Part shown: in pieces, positions 48,120 through 58,363 of the stretch
Layout: each line of letters opens with the position of its first letter
How positions within the stretch are numbered: position 1 is the first letter of the stretch
Assembly (NCBI GenBank): GCA_021613335.1
Contig: JAJTWR010000254.1
Span: forward strand, 1,005,501 to 1,069,500
Source of the DNA: Whitmania pigra
Taxonomy: Eukaryota > Annelida > Clitellata > Hirudinida > Haemopidae
Length of the DNA: 64,000 nt
Direction: 5' to 3'
Position numbers and translations under genes: made by a program
Notes under the pieces: model-generated
What the model was told of the DNA's origin: nothing
Database searches by the model: none
The model's input: only the letters and a program-made list of their open reading frames with translations

Positions 48120-49210
48120 ATGATACCCGATACTGTCTTAATCCTCTTTATTTCTATAATAACTGCTCTTTTTGGGGAAGGTAAGTGATGATTTAAATTA
48201 ACTGATGACGTTTCTGTAAGGGCTGGAAGTTGCGCTTGGTGTTTGAATAAATTAATGGAATGCTTGTCGAAATTTGGCAGGTCTGACATGGATTCTTGTT
48301 TATAGAACCGATAAGTACAAGAAACTCAAATCTGAAGTTGAGAAACAAAGCAAGAAATGTTAGTAGGGGGTTCACAAATTAAATACTATCAGAAAATTGT
48401 TAATTTATGATCGAAATGGAATGAGGAATGTACTATCAAATTTAGCATTGAATAAGTTTCTTGTGAAGCGATTGATTAACCCATTCTGTAACAATTGATA
48501 ACTTAACTCAAGTTCACTTTTCAAGTGGAGAAACAAAAGGAGGCAATTGGGCTAGAAACATCTGATCGCAATCAAAAGAAGAAAATGGGTAAAACCTTAC
48601 CGTTGATTTAATATTTTGATGATAATCCTAAAGGATAAAGAGGAAACTTGAGAAACGAGTCCAACATTTTCAGAACGCCAAGAAGAAAAATTAAAGACTA
48701 ATAGCAGAGATCTATCTATGGTGATTATTCTTTATAACTCAAATTGGGTCAAGTATTGTTCACTAATTAGGCTTTACAATCTTTCAGGTGAAAATGAAGT
48801 CAATGTTTGCAATTGGGTTTGCATTTACAGCTTTGCTTAGTATGTTCAACTCCATGTAAGTGCCTACTTTTAGTGTTGCCATTGCAATCAGGCTTTATTC
48901 CCATATATTTCCAGATTTGATGGAAGGATTGTGGCAAAGTTACCTTTCGTTCCAATTAGCTGGCTCCAAAATATTTCGCACAGAAATCTTGTTGGAGAGG
49001 ATTACACAGAATGCTCATTCATATTTTTATACATTTTGTGCACAATGTCCATTAGACAGGTTAACTAAAACTTCTACAACATTGTAAACTCAATTCACAT
49101 CATTGTTTTGTTTTCAGAATATTCAGAAAATGCTGGGATTTTCACCATCTAGAGTAGCTAATAAGCAAGGAGGAGGGTTTTTTATGCCTTCCCCACAAAT
49201 GAACAAATGA
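48120..49210 (+). CDS. TMCO1: TMCO1 ER calcium load-activated channel
   Basis: TMCO1 is an ER membrane protein that releases calcium on overload and works with the multipass translocon (Oxa1 superfamily). Seven exons in frame: 48120-48180, 48281-48358, 48526-48588, 48674-48720, 48788-48855, 48915-49059 and 49118-49210, giving 184 residues against 188 in human. Motifs: DTVLILFISIITALFGEG (first helix), TWILVYRTDKYKKLKSEVEK, the coiled coil with ERQEEKLKTNSRDLSM, MKSMFAIGFAFTALLSMFNS (second helix), FDGRIVAKLPFVP, SHRNLVGEDYTECSFIFLYI with LCTMSIRQNIQKMLGFSPSR, and the GGGF tail. All introns are GT-AG. A fragment of its promoter and 5' region up to the start codon is duplicated at 58355-58520. 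Confidence 0.97.
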
Positions 49211-49234
49211 TATTTTGTGCTGCAAGTATTATTG

Positions 49235-52200
49235 TCAATAAAATATTGATCTAGTTTTGTGATATGGTATGTTTTGCAGTTCTTTCTCATTTTCTCTTCT
49301 CATGTCCCACAGGAAGTGATCTACAATAATGGAATTTAATTTCTTCCTATCAAGCTCTGGATAGCTTCTAAATAGCCTATTGGTTTCATCCACAATTAGC
49401 TGAAAGCATGTGTTACTTGTGTTTATTAACAGCCACATCATTACAAACATTTGTATTCTATAACTAACATCTACACAGCGTATCGTTGAGCCGCGTATCT
49501 CCACTTCCATCTTGTCTCCATAGGGAAGTATGCAGTCTAAAATTTAGATTTCATGGGGATATGTATTCCATGACATTACCTATGCACTAACCATTCCTAA
49601 GCAATTCTTCTAATTCTTCATTATATTGCATTGCCCCTAGCCACACTAGGACTTGTGGAACTCTGTAATCCGCAAAGGCCGTAATTTGATCAATGTCACT
49701 GAACCTGCAGATTCCTTCCCCTCCAAAACAAGCCCATATATCAGCAACAAGTATCTGTGCTCTCTTGAGAATGGCCACTAGCAATCAATATTTTATAATC
49801 AAGTATTTAAGGTAAATATAAGTAATCTGGAAACCAATAATTAATATAGAAAACCAATAATATAGTGCACCTTTTTTGCCTTTGAAAGTGACCTCGTCCC
49901 TAAATGATTCAAATTCATTCACAATCCTATTCAGTAAATCAATTGCTCCACAAGAACTTCTTACGAGTGTTGCGAAGGTGCCTCCATATTTCTGCAAGAA
50001 TAATCACATACCATCCGCACATTTTAATTTATATGTCTTCATATTTAGGATAGTTGAATCAATACCTCAACCAGAACTTTCCCTGCTGATTGCAAACATT
50101 TAAGCCTTTCTTCTAATAAGGGCATTTCTTGCTCAGAGTCTGATCTAAAGGCATACTGCAGTTTTTCAAGATCCATTTGCGAATAAATGTGTGGGTCAGA
50201 CATGTCCACTCCTTCCTATTCATTATGTTTAGAGACAATTTGGAATAATGTGATGTTGGATAAGCAAAATTATGTAAATGTATCATCTGAAGTAGCATAG
50301 TGCTCTTCATCGTTTGTGTAGGTTGTTGCCCTGACTAAATGCAAAAAAAGTCATGTCATGTCGTGGGAGTGTTTGCCCCTTTGGAAAAAACTAAAAAACT
50401 GTCCCTGCTCAACATGATGCTAAAAAGCAGTGATGGGTAGTTATAACTGCATGACAACGACTACTACTACTCACCTTTGAATGTAGATTTGTCAATACTT
50501 TCTTAACTCTAGTAGTTTTAAAAACCCATGTATAGCTGAACTATGTTATGTCACCAGCCTGGGGTTTGCCAAAAAGCATCAAGATAACCAAAAATCAATG
50601 TGGCAGATGTATATTAACATGTGCCTGAAATTTCTTTTGTGTTCATAATGTTTGTTATTATCATGAGGATATACGTGCACACATTTTTGGTTATTTTTGC
50701 GCAACATTAATATTTGATAATGGTAATGGCAATATGTATGCACATATTTGCTAACAACAAAAGGTATGTGTAAACCGACAGCAGTGATTTAACAATATGC
50801 GACAGCAACCACCGCTAATTCTCGATATAAACCTTTGTAATTTTTTCCTCCATTGCAAACACAAAGATTTCTCACAAAATCCCCCATTGGTGGGAAGGTT
50901 TGTTGCTAGTGAATTTGTGAACGAACATGTTTGTGCTCAGCCACTCTAAGTTTTTTCTTGAAGGATCAAAAACAGACTTCTTGTAAATTTGCTTTATCAT
51001 GTCGGCCTTCATTTTCCATTCTAAAATGGTATTTGCTGGAATGACATGCTGATGACTAAGGTCTGTTAGTTTAGTTCCTTGGTCTAGCTGCTTTTTCTTC
51101 TCTATTGACTTGGTTGTCCAGTTTTCTCTCGACACCCCAAGACATTTTTAAAATGAAAAAAATAAATGAAATGGCTACAGCGTGTTATCCCTCAAACAAA
51201 TTAGTAAGAGTGAATTGAGTTTGGCAACATAAATGAGTCGACATACTATGACAAAAGTGGCGGCTCCGCTTCAAAGTTGGCGATTAGTCAAGGGGTTTGA
51301 GATTACTGACATAAAGTAGTAAATTACTTTTAATTAATTAAATGGCTTTCTTTTGTACTCCACTTCAAAATAATAGGGTTAATGCATTAACTTATGGTTG
51401 AGATAAGTGGGTTCCCGTATCTAGCTTTTTATCATTTCTGTTTCAGTCTGTAATATGTAAGATGCAGTACCTTGTACTAAAAGGTAGCTAAATAACTGTA
51501 AGTAGTTATAACCATTAACTATTTCGCAAAAGTAGTTAAGATGCCCATCATCCAAAAACAAAAGTAGTTTTCCTACTATGTTAACTACTGAAAATGTAGT
51601 TTCAACTAGTTAAAGTACCTAACTAAAAGTATCAAAATTCTGCTAAAGAGTAATTGGAACCCCTAAGCTTTCAGCTATTCTTTAGAGATTATTTTTTGAA
51701 TGCAGATCATTCAAGGTATTAAAAATATATGTAGATATTATGGAAACCCCTATATTTTAGTTTTCTGATGTACAATGCAATATTTTAAATGTAATCAAGC
51801 CATCATAAATGGTCAAGATACTCAACCTCTATGGATCTCCACATGGCTGCACACAAAGACCAATAGCCAGTCCAATGCTTATTTTTGTAATACACCACAT
51901 AGCTTTTATCAGGTCTTGTCCAAAAAGAGAAATTCAGCAAGTCAGAGACAAATATCCTATAAATTATAAAAAATGCATGTATACTTAATACTGTATGTAA
52001 AATGCATTGGAGGACCTGCCAATTCAATGCAAAATCATCTCGGGACTGGGGCAAAAGTTGATGAGTTTTCCATCGACCAGCCGACAGCTCAGCTGTTTTG
52101 TTCCTAGTTATGTCGACCAACTAAAATAACAATTAGATCACACGATTTTGTAATTAGTTTTAGATAACAAAGTTTCTATTAATTGTTTGACATTGTGAAC

Positions 52201-52305
52201 CTTTTGAGAAACAGCTTTAATTCCTTGTGGTAAAATATTTACATAGTCGCAGTTACCACAAATATACTTTGCAGCTTCTCTCGGTGGCAGTGCAGGTCCG
52301 TCCAT
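49235..52305 (-). CDS. QNG1: QNG1 queuosine 5'-phosphate N-glycosylase (DUF2419)
   Basis: QNG1 (C9orf64) releases queuine from queuosine 5'-phosphate for salvage into tRNA. Eight minus-strand exons: 52305-52144, 52120-52020, 51956-51827, 50215-50066, 49991-49871, 49777-49592, 49536-49469 and 49399-49235, giving 360 residues (341 in human). Motifs: MDGPALPPREAAKYICGN; SDLLNFSFW with WTGYWSLCAAMWRSIE; MPLLEERLKCLQSAGKVLVE; KYGGTFATLV; LKRAQILVADIWACFGGEG, ITAFADYRVPQVLVWLGAMQ; GDKMEVEIRGSTIRCVD; VDHFLWDMRRE and IPYHKTRSIFY. All splice phases agree if the second intron (52019-51957) uses a GC donor. Another in-frame ATG lies 24 bases upstream; the chosen start matches the human N-terminus. Confidence 0.95.
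49237..49242 (+). promoter_or_regulatory. TMCO1 polyadenylation signal
   Basis: AATAAA lies 27 bases after the TMCO1 stop codon. It overlaps the last codons and stop (49235-49237) of the convergent QNG1 gene. Confidence 0.75.
50431..51560. mobile_element. Possible pogo/Tigger-like element in QNG1 intron
   Basis: Within the 1.6-kb third QNG1 intron, the left end cagtgatgggtagttataac (about 50430) and the right end agttaagatgcccatcatcc (about 51535-51555) look like decayed inverted repeats. Between them a minus-strand frame (51135-50872) reads IEKKKQLDQGTKLTDLSHQH then VIPANTILEWKMKADMIK. This has the shape of a psq-type helix-turn-helix, as in pogo/Tigger transposases (K..I...L..G.K..DL...Y.I...TI...K). 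No DDE domain remains. Confidence 0.5.
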
Positions 52306-52559
52306 CGCTCTCGTCAATGAAAACAGCATTTAATGTGATGAGCTCGTTGCCAGTTGATTTTTTAAGAAAACACCGATCATATAAAACCAGTTTTTATTGT
52401 TAATTATTATTATTTCTTAAATAACATTCATGTTACTGATAGCTATTTATTTACAGCCATAAATTTATAAGTAAATATTTATTAAATTAATAATGAAACA
52501 AGTCAAAAGCACAATTTTCTTTTAATTCCAAATTTCTAAAAAAAATTATAAAACTCTTA

Positions 52560-53000
52560 CTCAGTGCCAGAAATTGCAACAACAATAAAATGAAGTCTGC
52601 TGTTGACATCCAGGGTTGCCAGTGAGATTTTGTAAAAAAAAAAGAGCCCAGACCGAGAGTGTGCGTGTTGATAAGGGAAGTAGTCCCACCAGATCTAGGT
52701 GAATGTTGTAATTGGAAACACACAAAATACATTCTCTGCACCTTGCTCTGATGTCCTTGTCCATGTTCGGCCACACGTAACGTTGTCGTACTAGTTCTGA
52801 AGTTGCACAGCCAGCTGGATAAGGAGTGCAGGCTCAGGAACACTTTGTGACGTAGCTTTTGGGCCTGTGCGCCTCGACGAAGATGTTGCCGTGGCTGGAT
52901 TGTAGAGGAATCTCTATGATCTCCAGAGATGGCCTGTCGGTCTCTGCAGCTTGTCCGGCTATTTCTTGAACATCGACTATTGTGACAGCGTCGGACACAG
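52560..53000 (-). pseudogene. Gypsy integrase zinc-binding fragment
   Basis: The minus strand has an upstream linker (PSLEIIEIPLQSSHGNIF) and YVWPNMDKDIRARCRECILC, the second half of the HHCC domain. The HHCC motif continues with two Cys in CREC. Then homology ends. It belongs to a different Gypsy subfamily from copies A and B. Confidence 0.7.
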
Positions 53001-53109
53001 TGCCGGATTAAGCCGGTGGGTGGCCCTGGGCCCACTTGGAAGGGAGGCCTTTTTCCAATTCTCCTTATTGCACACGCCACAACTTTACATACTAGTAACC
53101 TAATATATA

Positions 53110-53215
53110 AATACTTCGAACACCGCCCCCCGAAAACGTAAGGAGATTCAAAGGGGCCGAAACGTTTTGAAGACGGGGGAAACTCCTCTGAGGATCCCTG
53201 TCGGAGCTCCAAGAA
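53110..53215 (-). repeat. Piece of LINE 3' region (match to 30118-30215)
   Basis: The sequence cgaaaacgtaaggagattca ... gatccctgtcggagctcc is the reverse complement of 30118-30215, nearly identical. It directly adjoins the Gypsy scrap at 52560-53000. Confidence 0.7.
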
Positions 53216-53639
53216 ACAAAAAGCCAGGAAATGCTTGCTCAAAATTATTTGTTAAGGATTAGGCTTTGTCAAAAATATCTTTAGAAAACAATTGGTTTAC
53301 ACTCATTAATTCGTAATATTTTTGGTAAATTTAATTTGCATCATTGCTCACCAATAGATAGATTTTTATTAATTCACAGTAATTTAGTAAGTTTAATTTT
53401 TTGAACGTTTGGCCCGCCGAGACTTAAGAAGTCAGCAATGTGGTCCTCAGTTGCTCTAGATCAGTGGTCTCCAAACTGCGGCCCTCAAGGTTCTTTCATC
53501 CGGTCCTCGGAGACCTTTTTATTTGCGGAAAAAAAATACGGAAATTTACGTGTATCATGCTAGTTATAAGAGAGGATATATTCAGGGAGTTGATAAAAAA
53601 AATTTGCTGAATATAACTTTGACTGGACTAACCTCAGTT

Positions 53640-54730
53640 GCCTGACTGTTGATAGTGGAAAGTACGAGAGTGGCATAAAGAAGGGCTTGTTTTGGACAAG
53701 TGAAGCAGATGTGTAATGACAAAAACATTCCACAACCGCTTACGTGCACCTTTTATGATGGAGCCAATAATTTGTCAAGTAATTAAAAATAAGTTTGAGA
53801 CATCGGCATCCTGGCATTGAGTTGATCTTAAAATATTTTTAGAGTTTTTTTCCTGAACTTAGTGTCATCAGCAAGCTTTCTGTGCCAATTATGTGGACTT
53901 TAGCAGTGTACTGAATTTAATAAAGTCATATGGGTTCAACCATAAACAGTTCAGAGACACGTTGAAATATGCAGACACAGACTTCCAAGATTTATCATAT
54001 TACAAAGCCGTAAGATGGCTAATTTATGAGAAAGTTCTGAGCAGAGTATTTAAATTAAGAAATGAAATAGGTGACTTCCTGGAAAGTAAAGACAACCCAC
54101 AGCTTGATGAAGAGTGGGTATGGAAATTGGCTTTTGCTGCAGATATAACTAGTCATTTAAATGACTAAAAACTACAAGTAGTAGTAGAAATCTTGTTTCG
54201 GATCTGTAAACCCACCTAAAGGCCTTCAGATCTAAACTTGTCTTGGCTTTGGAACAAGCACAGGCCGACATCTTGACGCATTTTTAGCAGTTTGAAAGCA
54301 ACGGCTGAGTTCCCCAAGTCATTTGCATTGGAGATCATCAAAGACCTCCAGCTAAAGAGGCTTCAGGAGAGGTTTTCTGACTTGGATTCAAAGGCAGAAG
54401 AAGTGAGACTGTTTCAAAACCTATTTCAAGTAAATGTGGCTAGTTGCCCAGATGAATTGCAGATGGAGACCATTGAGTTGCAAAAAAATAAACTCTTTAA
54501 GGTCAAGTTCAAAGTCTTTGCCCAAGTTTTTGCCCAAGGAAGACTTTTCTAATGTTAAAACTTTTGCATCAAGGTACTTCTCAATCTTTGGGACAACTTG
54601 TTTGTGTGAACAAACATTTTCAAGGATGAAATACGGGAAGAACAATTTGAGAACAAGCTTGTCCTATAATAATCTTAGGTCACTGTTGACGTTAGGGGCA
54701 TCAAATCTAAAGCCAGAAATGTCGGCTATT
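53640..54730 (+). pseudogene. hAT transposase (GTF2IRD2/FAM200-like), decayed
   Basis: Frames give VDFSSVLNLIKSYGFNHKQF, YKAVRWLIYEKVLSRVFKLR (the VRWLS-type motif) and WVWKLAFAADITSHLND. Next come ALEIIKDLQLKRLQERFSDL, and finally FASRYFSIFGTTCLCEQTFS followed by LRSLLTLGASNLKP, the dimerisation region. The N-terminal and catalytic parts are heavily eroded, with stops throughout. Confidence 0.8.
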
Positions 54731-54801
54731 TTCACAATTTCACTTTTCCCACTAATGCAGGTGTTCATGTATAGTGTATCAGTGTGTTATGAAATGATAG
54801 T

Positions 54802-54930
54802 TGCGCCCGCATGGCCTAATGGTTAAGGCTGCGCCTCTCACGATGGCAGCGCGTATTCAAATCCCGCTGCGGGAGCACCGTCCTAATCATCTAGTTATGT
54901 AACGGACGTTAATAAAACATTACTATTACT
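54802..54930 (+). repeat. tRNA-derived SINE, full length
   Basis: The head is tRNA-like: gcgcccgcatggcctaatgg with the A box tggcctaatgg, then gcgtattcaaatcccgctgc with the B box. It is followed by a tail (tcctaatcatctagttatgt, acggacgttaataaaacatt) and a short tact run. The flanking duplication is tatgaaatgatag / atgaaataatag. Directly after it lies a stub of a second copy (gcgcccgcacgttgataaaa) in which almost everything between head and tail is deleted. Confidence 0.87.
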
Positions 54931-54974
54931 ATGAAATAATAGTGCGCCCGCACGTTGATAAAATATTACATTAA

Positions 54975-55290
54975 TATTGAAATAACCCGGGGGTCCGCAA
55001 ATAAGTAAGTTAACTAATAAGTTTATTAGAGCAGGTATTCAGTTAACGGAACTGAATAATAGAAGTTAAGTGTTGAAGGATTGAGGTACTTAAGGATGCA
55101 AATGGATATTTGGGCTTCTAAGTTGTCTTGATTCTCGTTGTTTGTCAGTTGATTGTCGAGAATGCTTTTCTGTAGCAAAAATAGATCCCACGTGCCCGGA
55201 AAAGATGCCAGATATAATTAAACACAAATTTAATTATTTTAGCAATATAAACTTAATTAATCTCCAAAAATCTAAGTATACAACAATATG
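54975..55290 (-). repeat. LTR-like repeat inside hAT element 1
   Basis: It matches the reverse complement of 47530-47822 (shared phrases include taagttaactaataagtttattag and gggcttctaagttgtcttga). Ends are compatible with TG...CA. It lies within the body of hAT 1, so it inserted later than that transposon. It is a solo LTR by appearance. Confidence 0.65.
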
Positions 55291-55436
55291 AAATAACAAC
55301 TGAATAAAATAATATTAAATAATTAAAAACAGTATCCATGTTTAGATTCTTTTTTGGGGGGACGTCAAGTGTGTAGTCGGCCCCCAAACTGCTGTTTGGC
55401 AGTTAATGAAAAGTTTGGAGACCCTATGTTCTAGAT

Positions 55437-56619
55437 CAGGGATGGGCAAACTACGGCCCGGCGGCCGTTTCAAGCCGGCCCGCGGAGCACTAGATAATTT
55501 AGTCAGTTATAAAGCTTGTTAACTGCATACGAGCAAAGGGACTTCAGCACCGTCAGTTCATTGCATTTCTGGGGGAAACCGACGCAGACCACCACTTGCT
55601 TTACCACTCTCGTGTCCGCTGGTTGAGTTTGGGCAAAGTCTTTAAACGAGTGTGGGATCTTAAAGAAGTGATTGATACATTTTTGGAGTTAAAGTGGAAG
55701 TCTGATGATTTTCCAGAGCTGAGCGACAAGAATTGGCTGTGTGACTTTGCGTTTGCTGTTGACATTTTTTCTCATATGAATGAGCTTAACGTTAAGGTAC
55801 AGGGAAAAGACCTGTATGTGCACGACATGTGTAGTAATGTAAATGCCTTCAAAGCCAAGTTGACCTTTTTTTCTAGGCAAATTTCAAAGAAAATCTTCTC
55901 TCATTTTCCCACACTAGCCACACAGGAAAAGACCATCCAAAATGTGAATAAATATAGCAAATCACTGAATGACCTGCATGAAGAATTCTGCCGTCGGTTT
56001 TCAGTTTTTAAAAAAATTGAAAAGTCACTTCAGCTGGTGGCCTGTTCCTTGTCACAAGACCCAGAAACAGCCCCACAAGAAGTGCAATTGGAACTAATCG
56101 ATCGTCAATCTGATGCAATCTTAAAGGAGAATTTCCGCTCTCTTCCATTAAAAGAGTTCTATGCCTCACTTAAAGATGACTGTTTTCCAAATTTCCGGGA
56201 GATGGCACAGAAGATTTGGGCCTTGTTCAACCTACATGTGTGAACAGACGTTCAGCGTCATGAAGATCAATAAATCCCGTCACAGATACCAGTTAACTGA
56301 TCAACACCTCAGATCTATTCTGCGAATTGCTACAACAAAGCTAACGCCTGACTTTGATTCCTTAATGAAAGGGAGACCAACAACACTGTTCCCACTAAAA
56401 TTGAAGATACTATTTTATTAAAGATTGCATAAAAGTTTTGTAAAATAACTCTTTTTATGCTTTTCTACCTTAAATTAATCTAAACATTTAATGTTACAAA
56501 TGTAAATTTAATTTATATTAATTCACACATACACACCGTCCATCTACTCTTGGTCCGGCCCCCGGGTCCAATATATGAACCCATTGCGGCCCTCGAGTCA
56601 AAAAGTTTGCCCACCCCTG
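55437..56619 (+). mobile_element. hAT element 2 of a stacked pair
   Basis: Left end cagggatgggcaaactacgg, right end the inverse of caggggtgggcaaactttttg. Both flanks are ttctagat (55429-55436 and 56620-56627), a perfect 8-bp target duplication. It is 1183 bases, smaller than a full hAT, so it is internally deleted at its 5' part. It begins exactly where the target duplication of hAT 1 ends. Confidence 0.93.
55596..56421 (+). pseudogene. hAT transposase C-terminal half (FAM200/GTF2IRD2-like)
   Basis: The frame 55596-56243 starts with YHSRVRWLSLGKVFKRVWDL, then VIDTFLELKWKSDDFPELS, and contains FAFAVDIFSHMNELNVKVQG. It continues KENFRSLPLKEFYASLKDDC. A one-base shift near 56225 moves it into the frame 56161-56421: STYMCEQTFSVMKINKSRHR then LTDQHLRSILRIATTKL, the dimerisation region. 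The N-terminal zinc finger and catalytic residues upstream are missing. Its relative in Gypsy copy B has the same HLNELN..(I/V)QG phrase. Confidence 0.87.
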
Positions 56620-56639
56620 TTCTAGATCAATGTTTAGTG

Positions 56640-57350
56640 ACTAACTTGTGGTGTTCCTCGAGGTTCTATTCTTGGTCCATCACTTTTTATCATTTATATT
56701 AACGATTTACATAATTCCTCATCAATGCTTGCATTCTTGTTATTCGCGGATGATACAAATATATTTGCCTTTAGCAAAAATCTTAACGAATTAATTATTA
56801 ACATCAATAGGGGCTCGACAAATGTTGACATATGGTTTCGAACCATAAGTTGACCTTAAATGGCAAAAAGACAAATTTCACGTTTTGTTCATAAATAAGA
56901 ATAAATCTTATACAACCTAGCATTAACGGATTGCAGGTCAAACATGTTACCTCCATTAAATCCTCGATATCATTATTGATGATAAGTTAAACTGGTCTTT
57001 GCATATCAATTATGCCACAAAAATTTCAAAAAACATTGGTGTCATATCAAAGATCAGTTAATATCTTGAGAGAAAAATTCTTATTATGCTATTATTAATC
57101 CTTATCTCACTTATTGCAATATAGCTTGGGCATCTAACTAACCCTCTATATTTATCCCTTTCCTTACTCTCCAAAAAAGAATCATCCTCTCATTCAACTT
57201 GCCTCTTTATATATATATATATATGTAATTAATAATTACTAATTATGAACATAACTTGTTGCTTTCGTCCTTTAATATTATGTTTTTCGAATCTTCAGAC
57301 ATTCACTCTTACAATCTTAGATCATCAAGTCAATTCAGATTTGAATATTC
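56640..57350 (+). pseudogene. LINE reverse transcriptase fragment
   Basis: The plus strand begins CGVPRGSILGPSLFIIYIND then LHNSSSMLAFLLFADDTNIF, with GVPQGSILGP and FADDTN RT blocks of CR1/L2-like LINEs. Then come frames equal to LNGKKTNF, LPLYIYIY and HSYNLRSSSQFR (about 57300). It is 5'-truncated and full of stops. A relative lies at 35000-35700. Confidence 0.83.
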
Positions 57351-57384
57351 CGGTACCACCTTCAAAAGATTCTCCATATGTGGT

Positions 57385-58355
57385 CAAGGTCCTATCCTGA
57401 CATTTGAAGTTAATTGTTGGTATGATATTTATTCTCATACCATCTTTCTCTCCATGGCTAGGAATCAATAAAGGGCTGGCTCTGCTGGTTCAATGGTGAA
57501 TGTCAAATGATCTACAGTTCTTGTTCTACATGCTCTTGTTTTACAGAGCTTCACTTCTCCTTCCAATTCTCCTTCCTCATAAACTAGGGAGTTTTTGTCT
57601 CTTTTGCTATCAAAACCAATAGCAAGCAGTTTAGAAACCTTTGAAGATTCCATAAAAGCCTCAGCACAGACTCTCTTTTTCTCTCGTTTCATCTTGCTTA
57701 GATCTACGATTCCGTGAGCCGGCAAATAGCCTACATCTTGAAGAAGGGCATTTGCAAGTGCAGCTGCTGCTTCAACTGATATCTCATATCGAACTGCTTC
57801 CAGAGCAAATGTTGGATAATGATTTGTAAGGCGATCTGGATTCAAACGCTGCTGATGAAACAGAAGACTGACTCTGAAATTCATTTCGAAGTTTGTTTAA
57901 ATGAAAAAGAAAAATAAACATTAGTTAATTTATGGTATTTTGTTATCATGGAATGTCTGTGGAAATGTTAAAGGGTTCTAGAAAAGTTGGACTTGTGGGT
58001 GGCATTGGTTTACTGTGCTTATCAATTCCAGTTATTTGTCAAAACCAAAGCTTTGATTAATGAAAAAGTCTGGTTTCCTGGGATCGACCGTTTAGTGGAA
58101 GAACGCATCGTGAACCACTACAAATGACTCAACTACCGTCATCACCCTGGAGTGAATTGAGTGTTGATTTTGCTCGGTTAACAACTGGTGACTACCTACT
58201 CGTGGTCATTGATGACTATTCACGATTCCCTGTGTTTGAAATCGTCCAGTCAATCGCAACAGCCAGCGTGATACCAAAACTCGATCGCATGCTATCCGAA
58301 TTTGGTTCGTGTGACATTCTGAAGTCGGATATTGGACCCCCCTTCAACGGTTTTC
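57385..58355 (-). repeat. Right arm of large inverted duplication
   Basis: The reverse complement of 46130-47100 with few differences. It carries the second copy of the 139-residue frame and an integrase fragment. At its outer end it is fused to the copied TMCO1 5' region. The hAT inserted at 44322 in the left locus lies outside the copied part. Confidence 0.9.
57465..57884 (-). CDS. Unidentified 139-residue protein, duplicated (right)
   Basis: A minus-strand copy of the frame at 46599-47018, differing by only two residues. The same start (MNFRVSLLFHQQ) and the same stop are used. That both copies stay open is compatible with either recent duplication or selection; two copies cannot separate these. 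See the left copy for its features. Confidence 0.5.
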   Translation of the reverse strand: MNFRVSLLFHQQRLNPDRLTNHYPTFALEAVRYEISVEAAAALANALLQDVGYLPAHGIVDLSKMKREKKRVCAEAFMESSKVSKLLAIGFDSKRDKNSLVYEEGELEGEVKLCKTRACRTRTVDHLTFTIEPAEPALY

Positions 58356-58363
58356 ATCGTTGA
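58060..58363 (+). pseudogene. Gypsy integrase fragment (copy C)
   Basis: The plus strand reads KVWFPGIDRLVEERIV, then HYK and a frame with PSSPWSELSVDFARLTTGDY, VVIDDYSRFPVFEIVQSIAT and FGSCDILKSDIGPPFNGF. It equals the integrase of copies A and B. It keeps the bases after the second catalytic Asp region that copy B has lost. It breaks at NGF, where the TMCO1-derived piece begins. Confidence 0.85.

Larger units (their letters stand above)
53462..55428 (+). mobile_element. hAT element 1 of a stacked pair
   Basis: Left end cagtggtctccaaactgcgg, right end the inverse of catagggtctccaaac. Flanks are ctctagat (53454-53461) and ttctagat (55429-55436), an 8-bp duplication with one mismatch. Inside are a decayed plus-strand transposase, a tRNA-derived SINE (54802-54930) and a minus-strand LTR-like repeat (54975-55290), both of which are later insertions. 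Confidence 0.85.

Noticed and set aside
48011..48289. 92-residue minus-strand ORF
   Set aside because: It is antisense to the TMCO1 first exons and 5' region, and its partial copy at 58.4 kb is explained by the duplication.
52487..53242. 251-residue minus-strand ORF
   Set aside because: The real coding signal is the Gypsy integrase in other frames; this frame is Arg/Ser-rich by-product.
54803..54880. tRNA-like sequence with A and B boxes
   Set aside because: Arms do not form a convincing cloverleaf, and it is followed by a repeat tail with flanking duplication. It is a SINE head, not a tRNA gene.
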